Source: Notospermus geniculatus
Taxonomy: Eukaryota; Nemertea; Pilidiophora; Heteronemertea; Lineidae
Reading direction: 5' to 3'
Assembly: GCA_002633025.1 (NCBI GenBank)
Contig: NMRB01000010.1
Span: 336,122-400,121, forward strand
Length of the DNA: 64,000 bases
The notes below the pieces were generated by a model. That model saw nothing but the letters and a program-made list of their open reading frames with translations. It did no database searches and was not told where the DNA came from. A program made the translations under genes and the position numbers. This document shows, piece after piece, positions 33,573 to 47,453 of this stretch; position 1 is the stretch's first letter; every line of letters starts with the position of its first letter.

Positions 33573-34191
33573 TAGTCCAATATAACATGCGACATGTACT
33601 ACATGTAATATGCTCAAATGGTTGATAAATACTTTGTCCACCAGTCCTGTACTTCACCACGCGTCGTCCCTTTCCAGTGATGAGAAAACATTGTCCTCTA
33701 CATGTAATTCTGAACAATTCGCCCAGATGGCGCCCAGGCAAACAATCAGTTCATCCAAACATGATAAAATTCAATTTTAAAGAGCTTTGGGAAGTTGACA
33801 CAGTAACATAGATTTATCCATAGGCAAACCCTTAACGTCATCAGCTCTTACATTTAGTTCTGCTGTTCTTAGATGTTGCTTTGACACTTACCTTAGCTGT
33901 TATGTGCGATTCAGCTCAAGTCGAACCCATCATTATTGTTCAGTTGAGTTAGGAAAGATGGCGTTGCAGATGAATGCTGTTACCGGGCAAATAACGTGAC
34001 AATTGCTTGAAGGGAACCTGGGGGGTTTTTTGTTCCTGAGGAAGTTTTCACCGGCCAAAAATGTTATGTCATTTTGCTAGAACAGTCACTTTTTTGCTGT
34101 TGTCGCCGAGATACTGAACGAATCTCATTCGACGGGATTGCTCTTCCGACTCGTCATCTCTCTACGAGCCTAGCCTCTCAGCGTCACCGCC

Positions 34192-34257
34192 GACTCGTGT
34201 CCATGTCAGGTCAAAAGCACTCACTGTCTTCGTTGCTCATTTCCCTGGCCGGTGATC
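34192..34257 (+). promoter_or_regulatory. Leader core element, copy B2
   Basis: Counterpart of 28143-28218 and diverged from the A copies. A 6-base in-frame indel upstream separates it from B1. Confidence 0.4.
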
Positions 34258-34861
34258 TCTTCAACATTTTTAGCTGCTCTTAGAATGTTGACTTTCTACT
34301 CAAGTGCAAAACGGTATACATGACTGTATTTCGCAAACGGGAAAATGTCGGATGGCAGAGTATTCCGTTTGGGCGTGGATGATGGTGTAAAAAATACAAG
34401 CCTAACGACAATATGGTTCGTTGGTGTTAGGCCTAGGGTAGATTCAGGCTGTGAGGTGGATGAACTGCTGGTATGCACAATGAACCATGACTAATGCCTG
34501 CAAGAATCATCGATATAGGGCCTACATCGCAATGCTGTCTCCTGACCCCAGGCAGAGGACAGCCTGGGTCCAATGGCCTGCTCCATAATGGCATTGTGAG
34601 TATCAATCAGCGCCACCATCGATGGCCTCAGGAACCAAGCTTGCATGAACCGGCACGCTATGTTTAGTTCATATATACACACACGATCGATGTATAGGCT
34701 ACCGAGTACAGTCCTCGCGAGTGTAGGCCCTACACACCGACCAGGACTGCTGGGCTGTTCGAATCTACGTAGGCCTACCCGGTATTTGAATGATCTTATT
34801 TATCAATTACGCATGAAGACTGTTGCTCCACATAAAAGAATGAGCTAAGTATGGTACTTAC

Positions 34862-35063
34862 CTGATGAGGGCCGGTTAGTAATGGTATCACAGCGGGTCG
34901 AACTTCTCAAGTGATGAAAAGGATGGTGGCCATTTTTATTGCAGCATAGTGTGCCGGTGATATCATGTGATTCCGTATGACCAATCAGAAGGCGTCTCAA
35001 AAATAACCTCGAAAATCTCTCAAAAAATCGTAAAAAAAACTGGAAGTCGGTGAAATAATTCAA
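34862..35063 (-). other. Minus-strand exon candidate with strong splice donor (B2)
   Basis: Copy of 29215-29413. The donor reads CAG/GTAAGTACC on the minus strand. The open frame is one codon longer than in B1 and has several amino acid changes. Confidence 0.35.
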
Positions 35064-35241
35064 ATTTCTTTATTCAGGACACCCTTTGACCCCAAATGAT
35101 TTGTATCGGGTGGGCCAAAAAAAACGCATCGAACTTCAAATCTTGATTTCTCGACAACTGTCCATTATAATTCAATGAAATTTGGCACTGTATCATTTAA
35201 AGATGTTTTGTTGAACGTGTGAAATTTTGGCATTGATACCT

Positions 35242-35242
35242 N
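35242..35242. other. Single-n contig join
   Basis: An isolated n. Unlike the other four in the window, no adjacent direct duplication was found. Confidence 0.7.
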
Positions 35243-36536
35243 CCAACCCCAGGTAACCTACCGGATAACAAAGTTTTCGCAGAGAAAATCTAGAGCCATC
35301 CTTCACTAGCGCCAGAAATATCTGTACGGCGGAGCAAAAGTAGCAAAATTAGCCCGTTCTGTTATCACCTTTTAATCTCATTAAAGGAGACGAAACTTTC
35401 TGTATGCAGACGAAAGTACACCGCAGGAAGTCTCGTACCCAGTCATGGCTCTCCAGCGCTATTACTGTAGACGAGGCTAGTGTTCCACTGGCGCCTTGCT
35501 GACAGACAGTTATATAGTTGACCAATTCAACCGTTATCCTACTGTTTTCGCACCCGTATGTCTTTCTAGAAACGATTTCGGATTGGTGGTCTTCAAATAA
35601 CGCCGGAAATGATCCTAAAATACACAAGTTATGCAATGTCGATGACGTCATGTTCATTTGCAAGCTCGGCGGAAAAATTCAAAAACGAGGCCGAGAGTGT
35701 TACAGCCGGCGAAAAACCAATGCGAGATTTGTCTCTTTCTCATCCGCAACACCAGTTTTGCGCGAAGTGGTGATCTTGCTGTATCTGCATGAATGTACAT
35801 GTACTGTACATGCAAATGTACACGGATTATGTAACTCCGAAACGAAGCTTGGGTGCTGAGGCGAGCCTGACGTTCGCCAAACTTAATGTTGTCAATGAAT
35901 ATTGTCAGTTTGTCCATATGCTAAACAAATGGCATGGGTCCGTAAGCATCGACACATTTACACTTTGCAGCAAATTAGGACGTCGTGATATGTAAAGGGT
36001 GAGGTCTGTTACTACACCGTCTCACAACGACATCCGAGAGTCTACACCGCAACTAAGCCCCCTACTGCGTGTTCTATCATTCTTTTTCATCACCAGCCAA
36101 ACAGCTCGGTGATGGTTTTCGATGTAGGAATAGGATCCAGAGAAGTGTAATTTGTTTTTAGAGTCTGGAAACTGTACCGGGGCTATTACTCGCTAGGACC
36201 ACGCTGGTTCACGTTTCCAAACAAAGTGGGAACTCTGCGGGATGCTGGCTACGGCATATCTCTTGAAATTCCGCGTCTGCTTTGAGATATACAGGCTGTT
36301 GATGTTGACGGGAGCGACCAAACGTTGAAAAAGTTTGATTTTGACAGCATGAGCAGGTTTAGTAGTCTCATCGTCTCGTTCTACCATTGGATGCAATCAT
36401 GGCCCAAAATGGAATCCACTTGGCATCCAGGTCACTCGATACGGAGATAGGGCCTACGTCATACCTTTATTTTGACATCCATCGTACCAATACAAGCCAG
36501 GGGTCTGAAAATAGATTGGCAATTCACATTTTTTTC

Positions 36537-36604
36537 TCGTTTTCTGTCGCCACTTTTTTTTATCATCCTCTCGTTTTCTGTCGCCACTTTTTTTTATCAT
36601 CCTC
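36537..36604. repeat. 34-bp tandem duplication
   Basis: TCGTTTTCTGTCGCCAC plus a T-run and ATCATCC occurs twice head to tail. Confidence 0.9.
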
Positions 36605-39600
36605 TACTTTTTCCCATCTCTCCTTTTAATTTCGGGTCGTTCATAAGATGCGCGTCAGTCCTCTTCACAAACACTATACATTCATGATATTGATATTTCA
36701 TCACCCCTACATGTATGACTCAAGTTGGTGTCTCATTATTTTGAATTTCTCTGTGAAATACTTATTTGTTTTGATGCTACATAGAATAATTATCATTTCT
36801 CTTCATACACATCTTCCTCTTCTCAAACACCCAATAATAAATTTAATATTTACCCGGCGCTGAAATGAGCAATAGAATAGCCCCGTCACGCATGCATATT
36901 CATTTCAGGGGTACTACTCTGTTTTCTTTGTTCTTTTCACTACTCTAGAAATCGCGCTGATTTCATCTAAAACGATCAATGCGGATTCTTTTGCGCAATT
37001 TCTGTTTTCATTGGAATCTTACCCATAACTTTCCTTAAGTGTGTTTAGGTATGGAAATAGATGTATCTTCTGGCGCTTCCTCATAAAGGATTCCTATGAT
37101 TAGAGTCCATCTTGACTTCATTTGAGTCGTAAATATCGCTGCTGTTGTCTTAGCCTCTCCCGATTTCTTGAGTGTTTGCAATATGAAAAGAGAGCGTTGC
37201 TGGTTACAAGGCATTCATTTCGGGTTCGTCTTTTTTCAGTTTATGCATATCATTTGTTGAATATCGGCAAGTTTCACACAGAGTGAAGGAAAAAGTTTCT
37301 TTCTTCTAATCATGCAACATGGTACATTTTGTTTCTAAATAAGCTTGGTGCACTGCAGAGCTCGCCAATCACGACAATGTTTGCAACAGCCAATCAATAT
37401 TTAGAGCACAAGTAAACTTTTCGTCCAATCAGAGTTACTCAGAGATGATATCGTTGGTCTACGCTCTTCCAAATGATGGCGCACAAACCTTCGTCGTCCT
37501 TCCCTCGTACGCGTGGAATCCCCTGTCATCTAAATTCCGTGACACAGTTTCCCTTTCACCATTCTTCGCATTGCATAAGCACACAAGGGCTTCGAAGCTG
37601 CTTCCATAAGAGACAAATATATCAATTACCTACATAACCGCTCTTTCCTGAGAAAGAACCGATACCAATGTCTCTCAATGGTGTGCAGGTGGGCCTCAAG
37701 GGTTTCCAAGATACCAAGAGCCCTCTGGAAAATGTCCTAGTATTTCTCAGTACAATACATTCTTACTTCAATGGCATGACATTATTGGCCCTTGGTTGCT
37801 CTCATTTGTGTTCAACGACTCACCTGTGTCCACAACGGTAACTGTATCCTTGTTGTTTGCTACATTTGAAAAGGTAGGCCGCTATTTCCACCATAAGATC
37901 TGAAAAAATCAATTTGAATAATACTTATTCTGTCCATATTATCAAATATGAAATGTCTCAACAGTGAAAACTTCTTTTCGCTCTGATGGAGTACATGTAT
38001 TTTCATTCTTTTTATATTTTGAAAACTCATTCAGTAATGGAAGCGATATCATTTTTTGTTTCTTCTTGATATTTCAAGGTGTGATGTGACCTATTCTTCT
38101 TGATTTTTCCTTATTTCAATACATGATTTTGTAATCGCTACAAAGAAAATAGAAGGGGGTTCCGTAACTAAGCTCCCTCGAGACACGACTTCTGAAAGAT
38201 CGCCTTGTGCACGTCGTGTCACTTCTTCTATGAAAAAGAAATGAAGAAATGAAAAAAGACGCAATACGGTTTCATTCGTCATCAACCTGTTGCATGAATT
38301 TTGAAAAGAAAACAGTTATACTTAACAGATGCAGTAGATCTAGAGGTTGGCGATATTAGTGAAATAATGTGTAGTTTATTACTCGCCACATTTCTTCTCA
38401 AAAATATTTCACTGAAAAACAGGGTCTAGAAAAGTTCATTGTACTTGGAACCAAAAACGTTTTGATTTTGCCATTTCATTTACAGTTTCTTAATAAAAGT
38501 CTGAAAAAAGTAACGGTAAATGGCTGACATGGCAGATACGTTTTTACATTAATGACAAGCTACTGGCAACTTAAGTACATTCAAATTTTACATATTCGAT
38601 ATCTTGTTCCTGTACCTCTCCTGTACCTATTTCCAAGCTTTCATCAACATCTTTTCCCATCAGTATTCCCTGTTAAACAAATGTCATGACGGGTGATCGT
38701 GCTAAAGTGTTCATTTGCTGTTTAGCGGCCGTCTGTGCTATTAAAGCTTTCCTTTTGTTTCACACCTCTTCCTATCTATATTTAATCACGTCATTAGTAC
38801 AAAGTTTGGATCACTTCTGCCACTACTGCGATTTGAATGAGAACGGCATGGGTGTTATTTTTCCAAGTTAATATATGCTTTTAATTGTTCGTATCGTTTA
38901 ACCTAATGCTAATTTCTGATATACAACAATGGTGCATTTTAGAAGTGTAGCCAGTCATTAAACGAAATGCCTAATTAGTATAAATTAAACCAGTCCATAA
39001 TGAATACTTCAAAACGTACAGGGAACATAACACAAGTTTTCTAACTGCCTAATTCTGGAAGGCCTTAAGTTAACTGGTGCCAATTAGATTTACTTCCAGG
39101 ACTTGATCAAAAGGCACTTGACATCATTCTCAAAACTTTTATTCTTTCTCGATGGCTAAAAAAGATCAGATGTTCATTAGGCCGCCTCGTTGCAATGATT
39201 GCTTATTAGAGATTGCTAGCCAGTTGGCCCCAGGAAACATTTGTCACGATCTGTAGTGTACATGCGTGTCATCTTATCCGTATCTTCTTTCCATCAAACA
39301 TCTCCTAATTCAAAAGGCCGTGTGCACTCCTATACTCATTACTCAGGAGAATTTATTGAGTGTCCTTTTTGAATCAGCGAAGGTTAGAGACAGCGTAAAC
39401 ATCAGCAGTTGCTAGGTCAGTCGACATATGTTCAGTTAGTAAATACTTGTCTAGTTTTTTTTTCGGATTTTTTGCCAATCATAATGATAATTCCTGAATC
39501 TAGTGTCATTTTGTTGAAAGGATCTTAATTCTTGGTAAACGTTTTGCAAAAAATGACCAGGCAAGAAATTCTATTGCCAGTGTATTGCCAATAAACAAAA

Positions 39601-42600
39601 TTACATTTACATGTAAGATTCTTAAAATATATTCTTTGTTTGACAGCAGTCATTCGTTGAAGGTTGATGGAAAGGGTCTTCATTAATGTGAAAGGGAAAC
39701 TAATAGACAAAGAGGGAATGCCCAACTTTTCAACATGGAGATTCACTGGACAGGAAGTATACTAGACGAACCTCAAAACCATTTTGTGCTTATACGAAAA
39801 CTCTAAAGACGTTTTTCGAAGTTCCGGTGTGTAATTGAACTTGACGACGTTTAGGGAACGAAATGTTTATTTTGTAACCATTTTTTCTGCGGCACCCTAT
39901 GTAAATGTATTAATTACACCCTCTTTTACCTGGTACAAGCATCCCGAAAGACGTCCGTCAGACCTCTGATGGGCGCACTCCGAAAGGGCAAGAGCGCTTT
40001 TCGTTGATTAATTTCAATATCCGCACAAGAGTGGCAAGACAAAAGCCTTTATTGAAAAAGATATCGACAGTCGACCCAGAGTGCAAATGCCAGCGAAAGA
40101 GCGAGCGACAGAGGGCGAGGAGAGGATGGATCAAGTGGGCTGCATCCCATCGACGGACCGTGATCACTGTGTGCCAAGTAGCAATATACCGCCTGAAAGT
40201 TACAAGGACCCCAAACCACCCGGGATATGCCTGCACAAATAGTTTGTTTAAATACTTAGACACGTTTCACGGCGATCTTTGTTCCTACGGAATATATAAT
40301 TATCTATCAAATGTTGGTGACTGTATTCTTAATATTGTGTAATCAAAGGCACTCGTGGTGAAGTAGTTGTCATTTTATCATATATATTGTGAGAAATATT
40401 CGGCCGGTGGCCATGTTGTGTTTATTTGTTTTAATGATGAGGCGGCAGGTTCACTGGCTAGCAGCGAACTTCCCAAGTGCGTCAGGCGTGCCATCTTCAA
40501 TACAACTGTCCCATCGTTGTTACTGGCAAACTTTTTTCTTTGTTGTTTTTCAAATAATCAACACTACTTCGAGAAAATTAAAATATTCATTAATGTCTAT
40601 TTGCACAGAACAGTAATTGGACAAAAATGTCAAAACTGAAATAGACAGAATTGTAAGTGAGTATTTTGTTTATTATTTAAATGCCTAAAATATTGATGTT
40701 GAACAAACTCCATGATATTGTGGTATATTCCTATTGCCCTCAATCATTTCGATTGAAATCACGATTACACTCTCTGGGCGACGTTATTGAAAAGGTGTTA
40801 TGGAAATCTAGTGTTGATGACATTAGAATTTGATGAACAACAACATCATCAGATCCACGTTTTTTTCCTCCTACTTGACAGAAATGGATTCAGGCGTATT
40901 TTGTTTTAATTAAATTCAGGACTTGTGTCCTTGGATTTTTTTTTATCTCAAAGAACGGTACTCTGAATTTTACAATTAGAAAATTGAATTATATTGAATG
41001 AATCGAATGAATTACATGTGTTGGGGCAAGGAAAAACTAAGGCTAACATTCATAAACACAGCCAATAGGTCCGTAATAATCCTATTCCTCATCTCCTGAC
41101 GAATTACCAGAAAAAGAACTCTCTGGAGACATTTATATCCCTTTTTGTTATTGTTGTGTGCATGCAACAGTGCACAAAGCATGCATGGAGCATTGTGTAA
41201 TGTTTACATGTACTTCCTGTTGCATCCATGACGTCATAACTCTCCGATTTGGAGGTGAGAAAACAGATAATCATCAAACATGGCGCTCTCCATTAGCATT
41301 ACAATAGGTTCGAATAAAGGCGGGATTTTCAAACTGAATTGGGATAATATTGACCATACTTTACTGAGGTACATGTATGAATGATAATGTAGGTTTAGTG
41401 GATCATATTGAATGGCCTGAATAGACATTTGCTGGGATGCAAGGACTTTGTAGGCCCATCCCTTTAACGTTATATCCATCACTAGCTCATCTTTCGGTTC
41501 GTTTTATGTTGTTGGAGAACACTCAGTCACTTGGTTCTTTTTGATAGATCCACATCCACAATTCAAACTATGGCTACATGATATGACATCTAACCGATAA
41601 TACTAACAAATATTAACATTTATTGCTCCAAACACTTGACATAAGTTCCGGCAACAAAATGGACGATTCTAGTTTCTATGAAAACTCGGCAAATATTAAT
41701 TTAGCAACTTTATCGAGGCGGCAAGTTTATAACATCTAATAGAAAAGTAATGAATGCGGGGTTTAGGTCAACATGGTGTAAACTGCGGGTATATTGGCAA
41801 CCAATATATCCGCGCTATTTTGTTTATCCCATCACTCGCATGGAGAGGCTGAAAATGGCTAACGATAGTACGGGCGGACGAGGAGACAAGCAGCCTGAAG
41901 AGCCTTCATTGCTCATTGACACAATATATGTTACCAAGAAATGCATTTGTCCGACAGGCGCTCGTATCACTTGTGACTACTTCACAAATAGCACAGTGCG
42001 AAAATGAAACTCACGCCGGGTAAACAATACGGCATGGGTTTTTATTAGGCGAATGCTCATAAATGATTTCCACAACTTTTAGGTATTCATATAGTCTGCC
42101 TGATAGGCCGGATAATAATCTATAGCGAGGATTTCAAGTGTTGTCAGTTCCCAGGTTTGTTTGACGTTTTTGCGAGTTTTCATTTCATATTATTGGCTTA
42201 ATGAAAAAAATGAGACCAGTTCAGGTGAAAAAATGGGAGATGTTACAGTACACAGTGAATACACCCACACCACTGAGTTCATTTGAAAAGAGTACTCTGA
42301 AAGATATTGTATAAAAAGGATTAGGTGGATGGTTTGCATGACATGGTAGCCGGCCAGTGATAGACTATGTTGGGTATACCTTCTCGAAAAGTGAACTGAT
42401 TGAACAAAATCCATTATTTACAGCCCTATGAAATCACAGAGTAGATAAGCTATCATCGTCTTTCCAAGCTCCTGGTCATGTTGCATCGTTCCAGTAATGT
42501 AAAATTTGTCTCCTCGTCCTCGCCGGCAGTTTTTAGACAAAATCCACCATCAGGTCGACCTTCTGCCCTTCAATCAAGGAGTCCCCTCAGGTGAGGTGCG

Positions 42601-43396
42601 GTCACTCCCACCCGTCCCTCTAACCCCCTTGGTACTAGAGTACCGGCATATCATCATGAAGTTGCAGTGAGTGCCGGAAACCATCTGCCCGAATCCCAAA
42701 ATATACCTTGTTAAAGTGGTCATAGTTGCTCAATTACAGTTGTGGGAAAATGACGGTGCCGAGAGACGAAGGAGTTGACCAAGCTTTCATTTGGCTATTG
42801 TCACCAGTGTATACTTCAAACGGGAGTGCCTACGGTATCATGAACAATATGAAAGTTAATAGTACTTCAGAGACTTGCACATCAAGTACTATTGTATAGT
42901 CACGTACCTCTAAACATGATGATTTTTGCAGTGATCTTGAGGAGAGGGTGTTTTGATTGCTAAAGTTGTGCTTTTGTCTCCGCGTAGAATGATTTCCTGA
43001 CCATCAAGTCTGGGTCAGCGGATGATGATGCAAAGCATGAAAAGTAATGAAATGACGATTGCCACTCCACACCCCACCAATGTCCAGCTTTTGTGCAACT
43101 GCAACCTGAGTGGTCACCCCAACAGCGCTCATGCAGCCATTTTTAGTCTCTTCTGATTTGGATAGACGGCAGCACTTGTATCTATGGAGCCTTCGGTAAG
43201 AATTTATTGCTCGCGCGGATTTCACGTTATCGAATGACAAAACAGAGGGTGTTTGGTTCCGTCAAAGCGACCAGGGGGGTCGTCATCACAAACTTTCACT
43301 CTTTCAAAATGTGCAAAGGGTCATACTCTTAGTTCTTGCCTCGGCGAATTCAAATTCGAAGGAGCCGGCATTGACGCAAACCAATTTATTTTTTAC

Positions 43397-44109
43397 TTCT
43401 CTTGTTGATACGATTTCGCAACCTGGCGAAAGCAGTGATATTTTCCAAACATATTCAAAGCACCAACCGCGCAGATGCTGGTTTTAATTCTCTGGCAGAA
43501 ACTGTACCAGAAATCCCTGCTGCGTGTAAGGTTGAAAAACATTAAACGTTGCTTGAAGGTAGCGGTGAGATTTACCTTCGACGTACGGTGAAGTCCAACT
43601 CCTACTGAGTGTTAGTACGATGAGACGGGACCAAGGTGTGGCGCTTGCTGGGAGCACGGATCGAATAAAGTATTTTGTGGGGCGAGTAAAGAGGCCGGCA
43701 AATATGAGCTACAGCAACTGGAGATTAAGTGGCCGCCGATCTAAATGGAGAAGGCTTTTTTACACTGGGAATATTCGCCAGGTTAGACAGTTGTTCACTC
43801 GTTGGGTCTTTTGGAGCTAATGACATATGTTTTGGTACAGCCGATTAGTACGGAAAATATTGCACGCTAAAAGTATCCGGCTACGCTACTGACGGCGCCA
43901 ATACCAGATTGCAGAAAACTAGTAGGTCCTGAGCCGTGAAGGCCCAGCATCAATGGGAAATTTGGGCCACACGTTCGGTATTAGACCTACATCCTTCAGG
44001 ACCTTTTCACAAGTTTGCTCATTCTTTCTTTACATTCCCTTCACATACACAACATGGCCGGGGATGTCAGTTTAAGGCCAGTATTATTTAGATATTCGTT
44101 TCTTGCCTC
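43397..44109. repeat. Direct repeat copy ending at a single n (left)
   Basis: 713 bases repeated at 44112-44824 with a handful of substitutions and small indels, e.g. ACGCTAAAAG vs ACGCTGAAAG. The copy ends right at the n at 44111, which is best explained as unmerged overlapping contigs or haplotypes rather than a genomic duplication. A 66-codon ATG frame at 43620-43820, basic and tryptophan/arginine-rich, is unchanged between copies but has no family match. Confidence 0.8.
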
Positions 44110-44110
44110 G

Positions 44111-44111
44111 N
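44111..44111. other. Single-n contig join
   Basis: Sits between the two direct-repeat copies 43397-44109 and 44112-44824. Confidence 0.9.
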
Positions 44112-44824
44112 TTCTCTTGTTGATACGATTTCGCAACCTGGCGAAAGCAGTGATATTTTCCAAACATATTCAAAGCACCAACCGCGCAGATGCTGGTTTT
44201 AATTCTCTGGCAGAAACTGTACCAGAAATCCCTGCTGCGTGTAAGGTTGAAAAACATTAAACGTTGCTTGAAGGTAGCGGTGAGATTTACCTTCGACGTA
44301 CGGTGAAGTCCAACTCCTACTGAGTGTTAGTACGATGAGACGGGACCAAGGTGTGGCGCTTGCTGGGAGCACGGATCGAATAAAGTATTTTGTGGGGCGA
44401 GTAAAGAGGCCGGCAAATATGAGCTACAGCAACTGGAGATTAAGTGGCCGCCGATCTAAATGGAGAAGGCTTTTTTACACTGGGAATATTCGCCAGGTTA
44501 GACAGTTGTTCACTCGTTGGGTCTTTTGGAGCTAATGACATATGTTTTGGTACAGCCGATTAGTACGGAAAATATTGCACGCTGAAAGTATCCGGCTACG
44601 CTACTGACGGCGCCAATACCAGATTGCAGAAAACTAGTAGGTCCTGAGCCGTGAAGGCCCAGCATCAATGGGAAATTTAGGCCACACGTTCGGTATTAGA
44701 CCTACATCCTTCAGGACCTTTTTTGCAAGTTTGCTCATTCTTTCTTTACATTCCCTTCACATACACAACATGGCCGGGCATGTCAGTTAAGGCCAGTATT
44801 ATTTAGATATTCGTTTCTTGCCTC
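44112..44824. repeat. Direct repeat copy (right)
   Basis: Partner of 43397-44109; homology begins immediately after the n and ends at CCTC (44824), after which unique sequence follows. Confidence 0.8.
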
Positions 44825-46140
44825 ATCTTATCTTAAAGAGAATCTTTCGGTTGTTGAGAGATAGAACTGGAAGCTAAAGCGTTAAGGTATTGGATGACTT
44901 TAACTGAATCAGCGCAAAAGCTGATCTGTATCCTGTTTCAATGTTTTTTAAACTGTCCCACCGGGACAAGGATTGCCTGCACTACTGCTGCTGCTTATCT
45001 ATACGTGCAGCACTTTATGGAACACAGCTCCAACCTTCATCGAAACCCGACATCTCAGCCATAAAGTTTATCTTTACCTATCTTTCACTTTCCTGTCAAT
45101 TTCAGACAGTTTGTATACAGAGAAACACAACGAAATTTGGAACTAATCAAAGTTGTCATCTGGAGGAAATAGATATAGTTTGAGAAAGCTAACCTCTTCG
45201 TCATATGGTAACAATATAGCATGGCTCCCTGAAAGACAGGCAGCGTTACAACGTGACGTCGAAGATAAATGAAATGTTATGGAGGTTCGGTCAGCGTTCC
45301 TGTCATGGCTGTTCCTGTTGTTCCACACGTTTCTGCGAGTTGTTTCCGTTATTTCAACTCATAATAAAACGGAAAATGGCATGTTGTCCTGTCTGTCTGG
45401 GTGACCTTTTTTTGCAAAGTATTTGCGATGCAGTTAGAGATAATTAGTGCATTTTAATACTTTCATAAAAGGTCCAGAAAAATCACTCAGCCTGGAAAAT
45501 TGTTTCCATTAGCACAAAGGGCGTCTCTTGAAATTTCGTGACCGGGGAATAACTTGTGAAGTTCACGACTCCCGCTTTTGTTTCAATGGCTTATCAAAGT
45601 GAGATATACTAATCATCAGCCATTCACCGGGAAACACTCGGAACCTGGGTAAATCGCGCTCAATGTCCATGCGGGTAACCCGATCGCCATTCTACACCAA
45701 GGGTCCATTTCCCAACGACGCAACCCCCGGGTACCGAGTCATCAAGTCGCACTTGCCGTGTAAACCTAACCCGTTGCTCCGGATGGTGGATTCTATTTGG
45801 CCATCGGATCGATGACGAAAAAGGAACTTGAATGATACGGGGATAAAGCCAGTACATTAAGCCAGAAGCCCTTGATTTAGATAGTTCATGTACTCGACCG
45901 GTTTATCACCCTTTTGTTGGTTTTAACGTCGGTACAGATAATGAGGTGAAAAAAGAGCTAGTCTCTCATATAATATTTTAAAAGTAGGAATGTTTGGTTC
46001 AAAAGGTGCTGAGGGGATCTAACCGTAATGAGTTACGTTGGGATAACGATGGACGAAAAAAACCCGACTCGATCCGAACTCGATGTGTTTTTTCTCTGTT
46101 TAGAGTAAGCGAGCAATCATTCTCGCACAAAGGAACACAC

Positions 46141-46288
46141 TGGGCCGTATGCACTAACGAAGATTATCTTGAACTCAGGTTGAGCCACAGCTTTTCAATT
46201 GTTCAGGTTTGCCAGGGCATGATGTGACAGTGGAAAAGTTGTGGCTCAACGTGAGTTCAAGATAATTTTCGTTGGTGCATACGGCCCA
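46141..46288. mobile_element. MITE with ~56-bp TIRs
   Basis: TGGGCCGTATGCACTAACGA at the left end matches the inverted right end TCGTTGGTGCATACGGCCCA; the matching continues inward through the GAACTCA...GTTGAGCCACA stretch, leaving about 35 bases between arms. Compact symmetrical structure typical of a MITE. Confidence 0.85.
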
Positions 46289-46370
46289 AAGGGTTGAATC
46301 TAGATTCAAATTTGAGCAAAAGTAATCAACTCTGCGTTCGTTATGAGGAGGCCATGAACTTAAGCGGCCC

Positions 46371-46479
46371 ATTATTGCACAATATGAGGATCAAAATGGG
46401 CAATTTTATTGCCAATCTTTCTTATACCCACCATCCCAGAAACACATCCCCCTATTTTGGGCCCATATTGTGCAATAAT
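46371..46479. repeat. Spaced 16-bp inverted repeat
   Basis: ATTATTGCACAATATG (46371-46386) recurs inverted as CATATTGTGCAATAAT (46464-46479), ~77 bases apart. Possibly a small MITE. Confidence 0.6.
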
Positions 46480-47355
46480 ATTGACCGTGTATGGGCTCCT
46501 CTAGGAACAGAGTGGCGAAGCAATGACATACGTCCCATTTTTCTTTTATTTGGGATACCCCGTTTTAAAGGCCTTTGACGTCAGAACGCCCCACCTTATA
46601 TTTGCTGACATGATGCAGAATGACAGGTGAAAGTGAAAAGCGATGGTTTAAATAATCTGATTACTAGTCATTCCTTCAAACACTTGTTTGGGTGATCACT
46701 TCTGACAACTGCCTTCTATCGTGGCCCAAGTGCTGTCTCTGATTACAATCTAAGATGTGCTTTCAGATGGCTCTTGTTTTTATACGGCTAAACGATCGTT
46801 CAGTAGGCCTATCTAATGCCTTGTTGAGAATACATCAATTTCGTATCATTGTAATCTAATCAAGAAACAGTGAAAATGTCGTATTTGGGTCTGAGTGAAT
46901 GAAATGTCATTGAACCCAGTCTACGTTCACAGAGTCAATCATCGTACGTGCAGGAGGCAGTACTGATTTTAGTAAATGAATTAGTACAGGCTATTGTACA
47001 TTTCTGAGGTATGTAAATTGTAGTGTAGAAGAGTCGATTTCAGCCATGTCAGCATGCTGTACAAAAGCGAGCTGAAATCTTTCCGATTTAATTGGACTAA
47101 AGCGATGCTGTGCAGTACGCCTACAAATGCACATGCACTGACAGCAGTGACATACACTGTAGAATAAGTAGGGCCTGACATGACAGACATGGCTTTTTGC
47201 CACTGGCATGACTGGGATCTAAATCCTCTATTACATGTATCACCTCAAAAGCGTCAGTGTCAGGACTCCGATTCGAAGAAATCAACAGCCTGCTTTGTGG
47301 TCAGCAATGCCGACTATCACCAGCAGGAGAAGTTGGACCCCGGCGATGCCAGGGC

Positions 47356-47453
47356 CCATATTCATAAAACTGAGAGGCAGGGACGCTTATCCTTTGTTCA
47401 ACACAAAAAATAGATACATGTACATGTAGGTATCACACTGTTTATGAATATGG
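47356..47453. repeat. Short MITE-like element with TTCATAAAAC ends
   Basis: CCATATTCATAAAAC at the left and GTTTATGAATATGG at the right are inverted copies with one mismatch. A TACATGTACATGTA tract lies between. Confidence 0.6.

Larger units (their letters stand above)
32609..35106. repeat. Duplicated block B2 (partner of 26893-29456)
   Basis: Matches B1 in order and orientation but starts only ~80 bases after the copy 3 stop, without the 3' flank and TIR element seen after the broken copy. It carries two MITE insertions (33091-33202 and 33324-33572) that B1 lacks, and lacks the minisatellite segment of B1. The A-like leader lies at about 33720-34290. Confidence 0.8.
35107..43396. other. Non-coding stretch, no gene recognised
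   Basis: About 8.3 kb without a recognisable gene. It includes a 34-bp tandem duplication (36537-36604), a single n at 35242 and a transposon-end-like GGTGGGCCAAAAAAAACG near 35108. A plus frame at 35518-35859 and a minus frame at 35349-35663 overlap without family resemblance. Confidence 0.6.

Noticed and set aside
43620-43820. Identical 66-codon frames at 43620 and 44335 as conserved paralogues
   Set aside because: The whole 713-base segment is repeated at a single-n join, so identity reflects assembly redundancy rather than selection.
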